From: Gracilibacillus salinarum
GTDB lineage: Bacteria > Bacillota > Bacilli > Bacillales > Amphibacillaceae
Length of the DNA stretch: 64,000 bases
Direction: 5' to 3'
Assembly: GCF_022919575.1 (NCBI RefSeq)
Contig: NZ_CP095071.1
Coordinates: 3,482,001-3,546,000 of the forward strand
The notes under the pieces: generated by a model
Databases searched by the model: none
The model's input: only the letters and a program-made list of their open reading frames with translations
What the model was told of the DNA's origin: nothing
Shown: piece after piece, positions 17,289 through 26,215 of the stretch
Numbering within the stretch: the first letter of the stretch is position 1
How the letters are laid out: the number at the start of each line of letters is the position of its first letter
Translations under genes and position numbers: made by a program

Positions 17289-17320
17289 GAGACAGCGAAA
17301 AAAAGCTGTCTCTTTTTTTT
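17288..17320 (+). terminator. Terminator of the thioredoxin gene
   Basis: AGAGACAGC pairs perfectly with GCTGTCTCT, followed by TTTTTTT. Repeat copy D starts just downstream. Confidence 0.93.
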
Positions 17321-17360
17321 GTCAAGAAAATAGTAATCATATTGAACATGAAGTTTATTT

Positions 17361-17736
17361 CCTATAATATGGAATATGCTAGCTAGCCACCGCTAGCCAA
17401 GCATCCATATTGAGATATTTAATGTGCTGGAATATCGCTTCGGCCAACCACTCCGCGTCCTGCGGGCACGGCTGAAGCTAACTTTGTGAAGAAGACCGCT
17501 TCACAAAGTGGATCTTCAGCACCTGCATTTCCCGCGGGAGTCTCCGTGGTTGGCCTACGCTAGGATATGAACTCTACAACTTTTGAAAGAGCTATCATAT
17601 TGACCGTTGTACATAACAGCAATAAATAACATAATGCCTAGAACTACTGCTTTTAGCTGTTTCAAATGTTGCTAAGCAGATAATATATATCAAAATGACC
17701 ACTAAGCTTCTAGTTTACATAGTCCATAATTATAGG
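17361..17736 (+). repeat. Structured intergenic repeat, copy D (module 2 deleted)
   Basis: Terminal repeats are present at both ends (CCTATAATATGGAATATG at 17361 and TTATAGG ending at 17736). Module 1 (about 17440-17570) with apical ACTTTGTGAAG/CTTCACAAAGT is intact. Module 2 is cleanly missing: the linker AAATGTTG is joined directly to CTAAGCAGATAATA. The outer right terminator-like sequence follows to about 17790. Confidence 0.82.
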
Positions 17737-17849
17737 TAGTTATATAAAAATTAGATAAAATAGGACCGGGTGGGCTATGCCCGTTTTTTCTTATAAGTCA
17801 AGAAAGTATAAATTTTGGGCTATATGATGTTCGCTGACAGAAACGGACA

Positions 17850-17996
17850 CGTCCGGCCCCAGCGCCCAGAGACTAGGCGACTTCGCGAAATCGCCCTACG
17901 ATAAGTCATCATCGATTCGCAAGCTCACCGTGATTCCTTTATCTCAGTTGATTCGCTCCACTCGCTACGTCTCTAAACGGGCGCTTGCGCCTTTGT
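17850..17996 (+). repeat. Second GC-rich palindromic intergenic repeat
   Basis: AGCGCCC and AGAGAC at the left (about 17861-17874) pair with GTCTCT and GGGCGCT at the right (about 17969-17986). An inner hairpin GGCGA/TCGCC lies near 17876-17895. It resembles the GGGCGCTTGCGC-type palindromic repeats I recall from other Bacillaceae intergenic regions. No coding potential. Only one copy is visible here. Confidence 0.6.
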
Positions 17997-18104
17997 TCTA
18001 ATCAAAGAAAGGATAAAAGTAGAGTCGTAGAAGGTGAGTTCTTAAGATATGGACTATGTCAATCAGCCTAGAAGATATGTTTATACCGCTTCTGACAATA
18101 AAAT

Positions 18105-18405
18105 TGCTTTCATTAGCCAGAGGTTTGTCTCTTTTAGGAAGAAAGGAACCAAAAGTGTGGAGCAGTCACCAGAGATTTGTGTCGTTTAGGAAGAAAGGAA
18201 CCAAAAGTGTGGAGCAGTCACCAGAGATTTGTGTCGTTTAGGAAGAAAGGAACCAAAAGTGTGGAGCAGTCACCAGAGATTTGTGTCGTTTAGGAAGAAA
18301 GGGACTAAAAGTGTGGAGCATTAGCCAGAGATTTGTCTCGTTTAACAAGAAAGAAGACAAATGATGGTGTTTCTCGTCGGGTTTTGTCACCTTAAAGAGA
18401 CTGTA
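18105..18405 (+). repeat. 52-bp tandem repeat array 2 (five units)
   Basis: CCAGAG(A/G)TTTGT recurs at exact 52-base steps (unit marker at 18116, 18168, 18220, 18272, 18324). The middle three units are nearly identical, suggesting recent expansion. After the last unit comes AAAGAAGACAAATGATGG and GTTTTGTCACCTT, matching the downstream flank of array 1. A remnant of a structured-repeat end lies upstream near 18040-18065. Confidence 0.9.
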
Positions 18406-18509
18406 ATTGAAACCATTTTCTTCTATTAAACGTATATACTGTACCAGCATCTTTGTGTGATACAGCACCAGTTTTTTCTGTAAACATGCCGTAGGAGAGG
18501 ATGTATTCT

Positions 18510-19196
18510 ATGTTAATGCTGAAAAATGTATCAGTTAAGTTGGGGATGGAGCTAATTGTGAAGGATGTAAGTTTTACTTTACCAGCTGGCAATATTGTTG
18601 GATTGATTGGTCATAATGGGGCAGGGAAATCGACTATTATGAAAACGATTATGGGCTGGCACGATAAAGCACAAGGGAAGATTAGCATTAATGATATCGA
18701 TCAGGATCGATCCTTCATCTCCTTTAAAAAACAACTTGCATACATACCTGAAGAGCCGTTCCTATTACCTGAATTAACGTCATATCAACATTTTCAACTA
18801 TATGGACAAAGTTATCAGCTAGATGAAGCCGTTTTTACCAGACGGGCTAATCAACTGGCTGAGCTATTTGAAATTTCTGATAAGCTTAATGAATATCCGG
18901 AAGCATTGTCTAAAGGGATGCGCCAAAAAGTCCAAACGATATGCGCATTACTGCCGGATGTACCACTTTTGTTAATCGATGAGCCATTTATGGGATTAGA
19001 TGTACACGCCGCTCACCACTTACAAACCCTTTTAATCGAAAAAGCTAATAACGGGACCACCATCCTACTTACCTCCCATCAATTGGAAAGGATGGAACAG
19101 ATGGCAGATTCTTATATCATGCTTCATGATGGGGAAATTGCCGAACAAGGTGCCATGGGGGATTTTCGCTTGTTATCGAGGAGAGGCGAAACATGA
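18510..19196 (+). CDS. ABC transporter ATP-binding protein (EcsA/YthP-like)
   Basis: An ATPase subunit of 228 residues. Motifs are Walker A GHNGAGKST, the signature LSKGMRQKVQ, Walker B LLLIDEPF and the H-loop TSH. It powers an exporter together with the membrane protein encoded by the next gene, which it overlaps by 4 bases. The ATG at 18510 is 9 bases after AGGAGAGG; the ATG at 18501 touches that site. Family resemblance is to EcsA and YthP of Bacillus. The substrate is unknown. Confidence 0.88.
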   Translation: MLMLKNVSVKLGMELIVKDVSFTLPAGNIVGLIGHNGAGKSTIMKTIMGWHDKAQGKISINDIDQDRSFISFKKQLAYIPEEPFLLPELTSYQHFQLYGQSYQLDEAVFTRRANQLAELFEISDKLNEYPEALSKGMRQKVQTICALLPDVPLLLIDEPFMGLDVHAAHHLQTLLIEKANNGTTILLTSHQLERMEQMADSYIMLHDGEIAEQGAMGDFRLLSRRGET

Positions 19197-20614
19197 AAGA
19201 AACAAGACGGATGATGCGTTTTTTGAAGAGAAATCGTAGAAACAAAAAAGCAAAACTGTATAAAATGGCATTTGGAGTTGCGTTTGATTGGACAATCAGT
19301 ATTTACTGCGGCTTATTTGCGATTTTATTACTATTTATTGCTTTTGATGAGATGAGGCAAATAACACCTGCTTTTACCGATATTGAAACGGCGATCGACC
19401 CGATGTTGCCGTTAGTATTGATAGGGGTGACACTTAGTAAGCTGGCAATGGCATTCCAGAATGCTGGCATGAAAATTACAAGCGCCGAATGGAAGTTAAC
19501 GGCATTGCCTTTTTCTATTAAAGATATATGGAATATTACGATTAGAGGAGTAATAAGAAAGTATTGCTTATTGTTATTGATCCTATTACTATTATTAGTT
19601 CCTACACCATTTTCTTCCTTATTTTTAGTAAAATGGTTCAGTGCTGTTCTGATGGTATTTGTCTTATCTATTCTCCCTCAATGGTGTATATTTCAGTTAA
19701 CTATCCTCAAAAAAATTGGCATCTATAGTTTAGCAGTGATGTTCTTAGGAATACTGCGCATTTCGTATTTGTTTTTTGACTTCCATGTGCCTTTTACTGT
19801 ACTGATCATCCTGTTGTTGGCAGGTGCGAATCTTTGGTTATGGCCAAAAAGAATAAAAAGCGTAAATTGGCCGCAAGTCGTTGAGAAAAGCGATGAGAAA
19901 GAATGGAATATGTTTTTTGTCCGTAAAATGAGCGGTATGGATCAGATCGATGATAAACCAAGAAAAAACAATGTCATTTCTACGATTCTTACATCAAGGA
20001 GAAATCGTTCTCCTGTTCCGTATGCAAAACCAGAAAAGCTCATCCGCCAATTCTGGAGAAAGACAATTATTTCTCAAATAACGATTGTTATGTATCTGCT
20101 AGGTTGCATTATGATAGCAATGTTCGTCCTGTCATTAGACTATGACATCTTACAAGGAATCGGGGTAATGGTGTCTGTTTTTATTTTTATCAAAACGATG
20201 CAGAGCCTATTTGGATTAATCTTTATTGATAAATTATTTCACAGTATTCCGTGGAGACTGGACGTCATCAAAGCAGCGTTTGTTCAGACTATCTCTGTTA
20301 TAGGTGTTGTAGCATTCGGCATAATAACGATTATTTTGCTGGTGATGAATGAGATAAATCTGTTGTTAATCGGCCAAATTTTGTTTATCTGTTTCGCTAT
20401 GTTATTTTTATTTGACCAAATGCTAAAAATCAGAATCAGAAAGCTTCACAGTAAATGGTCCCATACATCTGTCATGAACAGCATATGGCAACTGTTTACT
20501 TTTATTGTGTTAGCTCTTTGTATCGCCTATCCTGTCACTATTCTTGTATGGTTTCTAGGCATGGTGATCCACTATATAATTAGCAATTTTAACCAACATC
20601 AATTGACTAGTTAA
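19193..20614 (+). CDS. ABC transporter permease (EcsB/YthQ-like)
   Basis: A membrane protein of 473 residues with a basic N-terminus (KRNRRNKKAKLYK) and about nine or ten hydrophobic segments, separated by a cytoplasmic loop of about 80 residues in the middle (about 220-285). It is coupled by a 4-base overlap to the ATPase gene. The arrangement and topology match the EcsAB/YthPQ class of exporters, some of which affect secretion or peptide export. The sequence is weakly conserved, so the subfamily is uncertain. No further genes share the operon. Confidence 0.78.
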   Translation: MKETRRMMRFLKRNRRNKKAKLYKMAFGVAFDWTISIYCGLFAILLLFIAFDEMRQITPAFTDIETAIDPMLPLVLIGVTLSKLAMAFQNAGMKITSAEWKLTALPFSIKDIWNITIRGVIRKYCLLLLILLLLLVPTPFSSLFLVKWFSAVLMVFVLSILPQWCIFQLTILKKIGIYSLAVMFLGILRISYLFFDFHVPFTVLIILLLAGANLWLWPKRIKSVNWPQVVEKSDEKEWNMFFVRKMSGMDQIDDKPRKNNVISTILTSRRNRSPVPYAKPEKLIRQFWRKTIISQITIVMYLLGCIMIAMFVLSLDYDILQGIGVMVSVFIFIKTMQSLFGLIFIDKLFHSIPWRLDVIKAAFVQTISVIGVVAFGIITIILLVMNEINLLLIGQILFICFAMLFLFDQMLKIRIRKLHSKWSHTSVMNSIWQLFTFIVLALCIAYPVTILVWFLGMVIHYIISNFNQHQLTS

Positions 20615-20673
20615 GGCAGATTGCATATAATACGATTCATAAATAGATATAGCAAGCAGAGAGGATGAGAGGG

Positions 20674-21147
20674 ATGGATCAGGAGCGGAATGCATACTTA
20701 AAGAAGAAGCAAGACCCCTCACTGAAATTATTTGTGGTACTGTCGAAAGCCTACCGTGCGGTTTTTGATCAGGTTGCGAAGGATATTCGGGGACACGGTT
20801 TGAATACTACTGATTTTGCCGTAATGGAATTGCTCTATCATCAAGGAGAACAGGCATTACAGAAGATCGGAGATAAAATATTATTAGCAAGTGGAAGTAT
20901 TACATATGTAGTAGATAAATTAGAGAAAAAAGGATTCGTGAAACGAACGCCTTCACCAGATGATCGCAGAATAACGTATGCTTCGATTACAGAAAGTGGT
21001 CAACAATTATTGAACGATATCTTTCCTGAACACTGGAAGCAAATTGAAGTGATCACAGCTGGGCTTGATGAATCAGAAAAGCAAGAAGCGATCCGTTTAT
21101 TGAAAAAATTAGGAATTTATGCAGATGATTTGACTAAAAGAGATTAA
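20674..21147 (+). CDS. MarR-family regulator (MhqR-like)
   Basis: A winged-helix repressor of 157 residues. The DNA-binding part (about 55-110) includes LLASGSITYVVDKLEKKGFVKR and the wing SPDDRRITYASIT, both typical of MarR proteins. The pattern is close to B. subtilis MhqR, which senses quinones and diamide, but no conserved sensing Cys is present, so ligand sensing is open. ATG 20674 is preferred over the ATG at 20665, which abuts the GAGAGG site. The glutaredoxin-like gene follows after 72 bases across a perfect inverted repeat that could be its operator. Confidence 0.78.
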   Translation: MDQERNAYLKKKQDPSLKLFVVLSKAYRAVFDQVAKDIRGHGLNTTDFAVMELLYHQGEQALQKIGDKILLASGSITYVVDKLEKKGFVKRTPSPDDRRITYASITESGQQLLNDIFPEHWKQIEVITAGLDESEKQEAIRLLKKLGIYADDLTKRD

Positions 21148-21185
21148 GAAACACCGTTTGATATTAGAACCCGATGGGTAATAAT

Positions 21186-21220
21186 ATATATAGATCAAAC
21201 AATTAGGAGGATCTATATAT
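21186..21220 (+). promoter_or_regulatory. Perfect 11-bp inverted repeat enclosing a ribosome site
   Basis: ATATATAGATC (21186-21196) and GATCTATATAT (21210-21220) are exact complements. The 13-base loop holds AGGAG and the right arm ends on the first base of the TTG start of the glutaredoxin gene. As RNA, the arms would bury the start and expose the ribosome site in the loop; as DNA, it could be an operator for the MarR protein encoded just upstream. Confidence 0.55.
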
Positions 21221-21459
21221 TGGGACAAAAGCATGTTAGTCTGTACGTTAGTGATAATTGCGAAGAATGTGAACAAATCAAGGAATATATCCATAACTTG
21301 GACATTAATTTCGATGTGAAAAACACGACAGAGGATAAGCGACATTTATCAGAACTGCAAGAACATGATATTTATATTACGCCTGCCGTTATCATTGATG
21401 ATTATTACCAGATAATCGGGTTCAACAAGGATAAAATTAACCGAATTTTAAATGTGTAA
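21220..21459 (+). CDS. Glutaredoxin-like protein
   Basis: A small thioredoxin-fold protein of 79 residues. A CEEC motif sits near the N-terminus (VSDNCEECEQIKEYI) and the TPAVIIDD cis-proline loop follows, as in glutaredoxin-like NrdH/YtnI-type proteins. The start is TTG at 21220, 8-9 bases after AGGAGG. Function is probably thiol-disulfide exchange; the partner is unknown. The neighbouring MarR-type regulator and the inverted repeat over its start suggest regulated expression, possibly by oxidants or electrophiles. Confidence 0.8.
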   Translation: MGQKHVSLYVSDNCEECEQIKEYIHNLDINFDVKNTTEDKRHLSELQEHDIYITPAVIIDDYYQIIGFNKDKINRILNV

Positions 21460-21521
21460 ATGAACCAACACCTCTTTTTCTGCATAGGCTATTATTAATA
21501 GCAGCAGAAGGAGGGAAGTTC

Positions 21522-21863
21522 ATGGATGAACGAAATAACGGTTTTATGCAATATTATAATCCCTATCAACAACAAAATATGAACCCGTATCAGCCACCAA
21601 CTTATACATCACCATTACCAATGACACCTTACCAATATTACCAAAAACCAGTGGTACCAGATCCATATGATGGTTTCCAGACACCAACCTCTTCCTTTTT
21701 TGGGAAACAGAATAATCCAATGATGCATTATTTTCAGGATAAGAATGGTGAAGTGGATTTCGACAAAGTGTTTCACACAGTCAATCAATTGGCCAATACG
21801 TATCAACAGGTATCACCGGTGTTTAAAAATGTAGGGAGTATCCTGAAGGTGTTTCAAAAATAA
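21522..21863 (+). CDS. yppG: YppG-family protein
   Basis: A 113-residue protein rich in Tyr, Pro, Gln and Asn in its first 55 residues (YYNPYQQQNMNPYQPPTY), followed by SSFFGKQNNPMMHYFQDKNGEVDFDKVF and a C-terminal segment that ends in the hydrophobic VGSILKVFQK. This composition and the FQDKNGEVDFDK stretch match YppG of Bacillus, a coat-like protein of unknown function in spore formers. GGAGGGAAG precedes the ATG. It is monocistronic with its own terminator. Confidence 0.8.
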   Translation: MDERNNGFMQYYNPYQQQNMNPYQPPTYTSPLPMTPYQYYQKPVVPDPYDGFQTPTSSFFGKQNNPMMHYFQDKNGEVDFDKVFHTVNQLANTYQQVSPVFKNVGSILKVFQK

Positions 21864-21872
21864 ATAATTCGT

Positions 21873-21905
21873 ATCCTTGTCCTCGCTGACAAGGATTTCT
21901 CTGTT
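21873..21905 (+). terminator. Terminator of yppG
   Basis: ATCCTTGTC pairs perfectly with GACAAGGAT around a 6-base loop and is followed by TTCTCTGTTTT. Confidence 0.8.
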
Positions 21906-21948
21906 TTATTATGCACGTGACGTATCGTTCAGAGGAGGAAATGAAAAA

Positions 21949-22674
21949 ATGCCTGCATGTCTAATACTACATGGATTTACTGGTGGTCCTTATGAAGTAG
22001 AACCGCTTGCTGTACATATTGCGGAGCAGACTGGATGGGAAGTAGTGACGCCCAGTTTACCTGGGCATGGTCTGGGACAAGGTCGTGATCTGGACTTGAT
22101 GCATGTTACCTATCAGGAATGGATCGAAGAAGCGGAAAACGCCTATGTACAATTGCGGGAATCACATCAAGAGATTTTTTTAATTGGCTTTTCGATGGGC
22201 GGAATGATTGCAGCCTATTTAGCGGCAAAATATGCCTGTGAGAAACTGGTTCTGTTATCTACTTCGAGAAAATATATCAATGTCTCTCAAATGGGGCTGG
22301 ATTTCGTTCAATTTGCCCAAAAAGCCATTCGGAAAACATTGAAACAAGATCCGTTGTATAATCATTACCGGAGTAAGTCTGGTTCTGTTCCGTTAAAAGC
22401 AATTTCAGAGTTCCTCAAATGCATGAAATTTACCAAGCCGTATCTGAAGAAAATTAATTGTCCGGTTTTTATTGCGCAAGGTATTCAGGATGGAATGGTG
22501 CCGTATAAAGCGGTACAATATTTGGATAAAGAAATACCTTCAGAAAGTGAAATCATGTATTTTTGTGATTCGAAACACCTGATTTGCTTAGGAGAGGACA
22601 AAAAAATCGTAATTGATACAGTCTGTCAATTCTTGAAGAATGAACAAAAAACACGACTCACCATAAATGCGTGA
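21949..22674 (+). CDS. Alpha/beta-hydrolase, carboxylesterase/lysophospholipase-like
   Basis: A cytoplasmic serine hydrolase of 241 residues. The oxyanion-hole loop is ILHGFTGGP, the nucleophile elbow is GFSMGG, the acid lies in QGIQDGMVP and the catalytic His in DSKHLI. The pattern matches monoacylglycerol lipase/carboxylesterases such as Est30/YvaK of Bacillus. The natural ester is unknown. The ATG at 21949 is 8 bases after GAGGAGGAA; the frame is open further upstream but covers the yppG terminator. A terminator overlaps its stop codon. Confidence 0.88.
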   Translation: MPACLILHGFTGGPYEVEPLAVHIAEQTGWEVVTPSLPGHGLGQGRDLDLMHVTYQEWIEEAENAYVQLRESHQEIFLIGFSMGGMIAAYLAAKYACEKLVLLSTSRKYINVSQMGLDFVQFAQKAIRKTLKQDPLYNHYRSKSGSVPLKAISEFLKCMKFTKPYLKKINCPVFIAQGIQDGMVPYKAVQYLDKEIPSESEIMYFCDSKHLICLGEDKKIVIDTVCQFLKNEQKTRLTINA

Positions 22675-22686
22675 AGTCGTGTTTTC
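22651..22686 (+). terminator. Terminator overlapping the esterase stop
   Basis: ACACGACT(CAC) pairs with (GTG)AAGTCGTGT and is followed by TTTTC. The left arm is inside the last codons of the esterase gene. Confidence 0.8.
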
Positions 22687-22689
22687 ATG

Positions 22690-22850
22690 TGCCGGGATAC
22701 CTTTTACCAACCACTCCGCGTCCTGCGGTGCACGGTTGAAGCCGTGCCCACAGGACGCGGAGCCTATTTCCGGAGCTTTGCTAAGCAAATAAAATATATC
22801 AAAATGACCATTCTGCAATACAGCCTTTGTTGACATAATCCACCTTATAG
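22690..22850 (+). repeat. Structured intergenic repeat, copy E (internal deletion)
   Basis: The left arm of module 1 (CCACTCCGCGTCCTGCGG) is fused at GGTTGAAGCC to the right arm of module 2 (GTGCCCACAGGACGCGGAGCC). The whole centre is lost, and the result is itself a hairpin. The right terminal repeat GACATAATCCACCTTATAG ends the unit. It lies between convergent genes. Confidence 0.8.
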
Positions 22851-22899
22851 AAAGTTTTATATCGTTTATGTCAATTAGTACGGAGCGGGTTAAGCTCGG

Positions 22900-23802
22900 T
22901 TAATCATGCCCAAAGGTAATTTTCATTTTTCGTTTTCTTCTTGTACTGGCGATGAACAATAACAATCCAAAGATCACAATGGTACCGCCCATCCATTGCG
23001 TCCAGGTGATTTTCTCTCCTAACAGGATATAAGCCAGCAGGGATGCACCAATTGGTTCAAATAGAATACCCATGGATATAACAGAGGCACTTACCCATTT
23101 CAGCGCCCAATTTAAAAGGTTTAATCCAAGAATTGTCGGGATTACTGCAAGTGCGACAAATATCAGCCAATGATCACTATCGTATCCTGTCATGGCATTT
23201 CCAACTACCATATTGTAAAGTAATATGGTGATCGCTCCAATGGTGTATGCGATGAAGGTATAACTCATCACAGATACCTTGGTACGTATGCCTTGTCCGA
23301 ACAGAAAGTATATAGTAATAAAGATTGCGCCAAGTAATGCTAGAAAATCTCCATATAGAGCTTCGTCATTTATTTGAAAGTCACCCCATGCGATAATAAA
23401 ACTTCCAAAAATCGCAATGATCATACTAATAACAGTACCAGCAGAAAAACGTTCATGAAAGAAAAAATAGGTGCCAATAAAAGCAAAAATCGGCTGTAAC
23501 GTAACAATAACAGTTGAACTCGCTACAGACGTATATGAAAAGGACTCAAACCAGACAATGAAATGGATAGCAAGACTGATTCCAGCCAGTATCGTAAATA
23601 TCCATTCTTTTCTGGCTAATTTTCTTAATTCATCTCGTTTTTTTAACAAAATATATGGTAATAGCAAAAGGCTTGCTAATAATAAACGATAATTTGCGGT
23701 CACGGCCGCCGGAGCATCACTGGCTAGCTTAACGAAGACAGCAGCAGTAGACACAGATATAACGCCAAGAAAAATGGCGATAAACGGAAAAAATTGCTTA
23801 TT
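22900..23802 (-). CDS. EamA/DMT-family transporter
   Basis: A membrane protein of about 300 residues with ten predicted membrane segments and two EamA repeats, the usual drug/metabolite transporter layout. Features include AVTANYRLLLASLLLLP in the first repeat and FEPIGASLLAYILLGEKITWTQWMGG in the second. It probably exports a small metabolite or amino acid. The TTG at 23802 after GGGTGA is suggested as start because the protein then begins just before the first membrane segment; the frame stays open to 23877 with a hydrophilic extension. It is convergent with the esterase gene. Confidence 0.8.
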   Translation of the reverse strand, partial: NKQFFPFIAIFLGVISVSTAAVFVKLASDAPAAVTANYRLLLASLLLLPYILLKKRDELRKLARKEWIFTILAGISLAIHFIVWFESFSYTSVASSTVIVTLQPIFAFIGTYFFFHERFSAGTVISMIIAIFGSFIIAWGDFQINDEALYGDFLALLGAIFITIYFLFGQGIRTKVSVMSYTFIAYTIGAITILLYNMVVGNAMTGYDSDHWLIFVALAVIPTILGLNLLNWALKWVSASVISMGILFEPIGASLLAYILLGEKITWTQWMGGTIVIFGLLLFIASTRRKRKMKITFGHD

Positions 23803-23982
23803 CAAAAAATCACCCACATCATCAAAAGTATCAGTTTCCTCTTTAGTATAACAATTTTTTAGTGAATTCCTAATCATAACTATTCACTTTTAGCATCAAT
23901 TGTTTGAAACCATCCAAAATATTATATAGAATTAATAGGAAGAGTATGTTATGATTTAATAATCCATTGAATGGTCATTAAC

Positions 23983-24016
23983 AAGCCTCTTCCAATGTGG
24001 AGGAAGGCTTTTTTCA
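23983..24016 (+). terminator. Terminator-like hairpin in the cshA leader region
   Basis: AAGCCTCTTCC folds imperfectly onto GGAGGAAGGCTT, followed by TTTTTC. No gene ends upstream on this strand: the 374-base gap between the EamA gene and cshA holds only this hairpin and AT-rich DNA. It could be an attenuator or end a short untranslated transcript starting near 23945. Confidence 0.55.
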
Positions 24017-24176
24017 TTGTTATTCGTAGGTATCTTCGTTTTAGGAGTGAAAATTACGATAACGAATTGAATATATTTTTCTTTATGTAAATAAAAAAAC
24101 TTGGATACACTAAACATAACGACGAAAAGATGATAGAATAATGAGATTTATATATAAAAAGGAGTAGAAGGAAATA

Positions 24177-25646
24177 GTGACAAATTTTAATGAATTAGGT
24201 ATTTCAGCACCAATTATGCAAGCATTAGAGAAGATGGGATTCGAAGAGGCGACACCAATTCAGGCACAGACGATTCCATTGGGTATGGCTGGTAAGGATG
24301 TTATTGGTCAAGCGCAGACAGGTACAGGGAAAACTGCTGCTTTCGGTATTCCAATGATCGAAAAGATTAATCCGAATGAACGAAAAATACAAGGATTAGT
24401 TGTCGCACCAACTAGAGAATTAGCAATTCAGGTGTCAGAGGAAATCCATAAATTAGCTAAAATCAAAGGTGTTCGCACGTTGCCGGTATATGGCGGTCAA
24501 CATATGGAACGTCAGATCAGAGCATTAAAAGATCGTCCACATATTGTTGTAGCTACACCAGGACGACTATTAGACCACTTACGTCGTCGTACGATCAGAG
24601 TGGAGAACGTGCATACAGCTGTATTAGATGAAGCGGACGAAATGTTGAACATGGGCTTTATTGATGATATTCGTGATATCCTTAAAGCAATTCCGGAAGA
24701 AAGACAAACATTGCTTTTCTCAGCTACAATGCCGAAAGAAATTCGCGATATTGCAACGACATTGATGAAAGAGCCGGAAGAAGTAAAAGTAAAATCAAAA
24801 GAAATGACGGTATCTAATATTGATCAGTTCTTTGTAGAAGTACACGAAAAGCAAAAATTCGATACGTTAACCAATCTTTTGGATATTCACGTACCAGAAT
24901 TGGCGATTATTTTTGGTCGTACCAAGAAGCGTGTTGATGAGTTAACAGAAGGATTGCAGGCTCGCGGTTTCCGTGCAGAAGGCATTCATGGTGACTTAAC
25001 ACAAGGTAAACGTAGTTCCGTACTTAAGAAATTTAAATTTGGCCGAATTGAAATTTTAGTTGCAACGGATGTAGCGGCACGTGGTCTTGATATTTCAGGT
25101 GTGACACATGTTTATAACTTTGATATTCCACAGGATCCAGAAAGCTATGTACACCGTATTGGACGTACTGGTCGTGCTGGTAAGATGGGGGAAGCAATTT
25201 CCTTTATCACGCCAAGAGAAGTACCACATTTGCATTTAATTGAAAAAGTAACAAAGAGTAAAATGAAGCGTATGAGTGCGCCGAGTTATGATGAAGCAAA
25301 ACGTGGTCAGCAACAATTAACTATGGAAAAACTAATCAAAACCATTGAAAAAAGAGAATTACAGGACTACCGTGAAACAGCATCTGAGTTGTTAGATCAG
25401 TATGATTCTGTAACAGTTGTTGCAGCTGCGTTGAAAATGCTGACAAAAGAAAGAAGACAAACACCTGTAACACTTACTTCGGTTCAGCCGGTAAGTGTGA
25501 AGAAGGCTTCAAAAAACAAAGGTGGCAACAACAAAAAATTCCGTAATGATAAACGTGGCGGATATAACGGTCGTAAAGGAAAACAAGGTGGCGGATCCAA
25601 CCGTAAATTCCAGAACAAACGATCCAAAGGAAATCAAAATAGATAA
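24177..25646 (+). CDS. cshA: DEAD-box RNA helicase CshA
   Basis: An ATP-dependent RNA helicase of 489 residues. It has a Q motif (TPIQAQTIP), motif I AQTGTGKT, motif II DEAD, motif III SAT and motif [13 protein letters not shown]. The C-terminal 60 residues are Lys/Arg/Gly/Asn-rich, as in CshA, which works in mRNA decay and ribosome assembly with the Firmicute degradosome. The start is GTG at 24177, giving [10 protein letters not shown]. It is followed by a strong terminator. The downstream order (rhomboid, acpS, ydcC, alr, ndoA, sigB) is the same as around B. subtilis cshA (ydbR). Confidence 0.95.
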   Translation: MTNFNELGISAPIMQALEKMGFEEATPIQAQTIPLGMAGKDVIGQAQTGTGKTAAFGIPMIEKINPNERKIQGLVVAPTRELAIQVSEEIHKLAKIKGVRTLPVYGGQHMERQIRALKDRPHIVVATPGRLLDHLRRRTIRVENVHTAVLDEADEMLNMGFIDDIRDILKAIPEERQTLLFSATMPKEIRDIATTLMKEPEEVKVKSKEMTVSNIDQFFVEVHEKQKFDTLTNLLDIHVPELAIIFGRTKKRVDELTEGLQARGFRAEGIHGDLTQGKRSSVLKKFKFGRIEILVATDVAARGLDISGVTHVYNFDIPQDPESYVHRIGRTGRAGKMGEAISFITPREVPHLHLIEKVTKSKMKRMSAPSYDEAKRGQQQLTMEKLIKTIEKRELQDYRETASELLDQYDSVTVVAAALKMLTKERRQTPVTLTSVQPVSVKKASKNKGGNNKKFRNDKRGGYNGRKGKQGGGSNRKFQNKRSKGNQNR

Positions 25647-25649
25647 AAC

Positions 25650-25685
25650 AAAAGGAGCTGACGACAATCGTCAGCTCCTTTTTGT
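25650..25685 (+). terminator. Terminator of cshA
   Basis: AAAGGAGCTGACGA pairs with TCGTCAGCTCCTTT around CAA and is followed by TTGTA. The stem is perfect. Confidence 0.92.
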
Positions 25686-25753
25686 AAGCTAATTAAGAAT
25701 ATAATAACAGCCATTAAAGCAATCGCCCATAGTGATGCTTTCTGAGCTCTAGC

Positions 25754-26197
25754 TTAGACTAAGAATATCCCGGCGAAGGCTAAGACAGGAATACCCAGTA
25801 CCGTCATGTAGCCGATGAAGGATAGCGAGCGTACGTAACTTAGTTCCTGGCCGTTTAAATTTGTGGCAATTTCCATTACATCCCGTTTTGCTTTTTGAAC
25901 CTGGAGAAAGCAGGTGACAATCACTGCCAGTATAATAAGTAATGGTATAATTCTGCCCAGAGCAGAAATAGATGCCCCTCCCATAAAAGTAAAACCTAAT
26001 ATAATTAAAAAAATAGGAACGGCTTCGATTAAAGCAATTTGAATAAAAAATGAAATTTGGTCCTTCTGCAGCCCTTTAAAATGAAATTCATTTCGCTTAA
26101 TCCGGTAAGATAAGCCTCTCATCAACCGTTTGTACGCAAACAGAATGCCGTAGCCTGCAACAACAGCGGCGAAGGTGAATAGCCAAATAGCGATCAT
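25754..26197 (-). CDS. Small four-helix membrane protein of unknown function
   Basis: A 147-residue membrane protein with four hydrophobic segments (about 3-20, 48-72, 78-98 and 122-146) and a basic loop after the first (KRLMRGLSYRIKRNEF). I do not recognise a family with certainty; the general look resembles ATP-synthase subunit-c-like hairpins, but no functional residue can be named. Its start is 18 bases downstream of the rhomboid gene stop on the same strand, so the two are probably co-transcribed. In B. subtilis this interval holds ydbS-ydbT instead. Confidence 0.7.
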   Translation of the reverse strand: MIAIWLFTFAAVVAGYGILFAYKRLMRGLSYRIKRNEFHFKGLQKDQISFFIQIALIEAVPIFLIILGFTFMGGASISALGRIIPLLIILAVIVTCFLQVQKAKRDVMEIATNLNGQELSYVRSLSFIGYMTVLGIPVLAFAGIFLV

Positions 26198-26215
26198 AGG
26201 TATTTCTCCTTTCTG

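Noticed and set aside
18056..18468. Open frames on both strands across the 52-bp array
   Set aside because: The repeat length is not a multiple of three and the frame follows the tandem repeat; there is no ribosome site.
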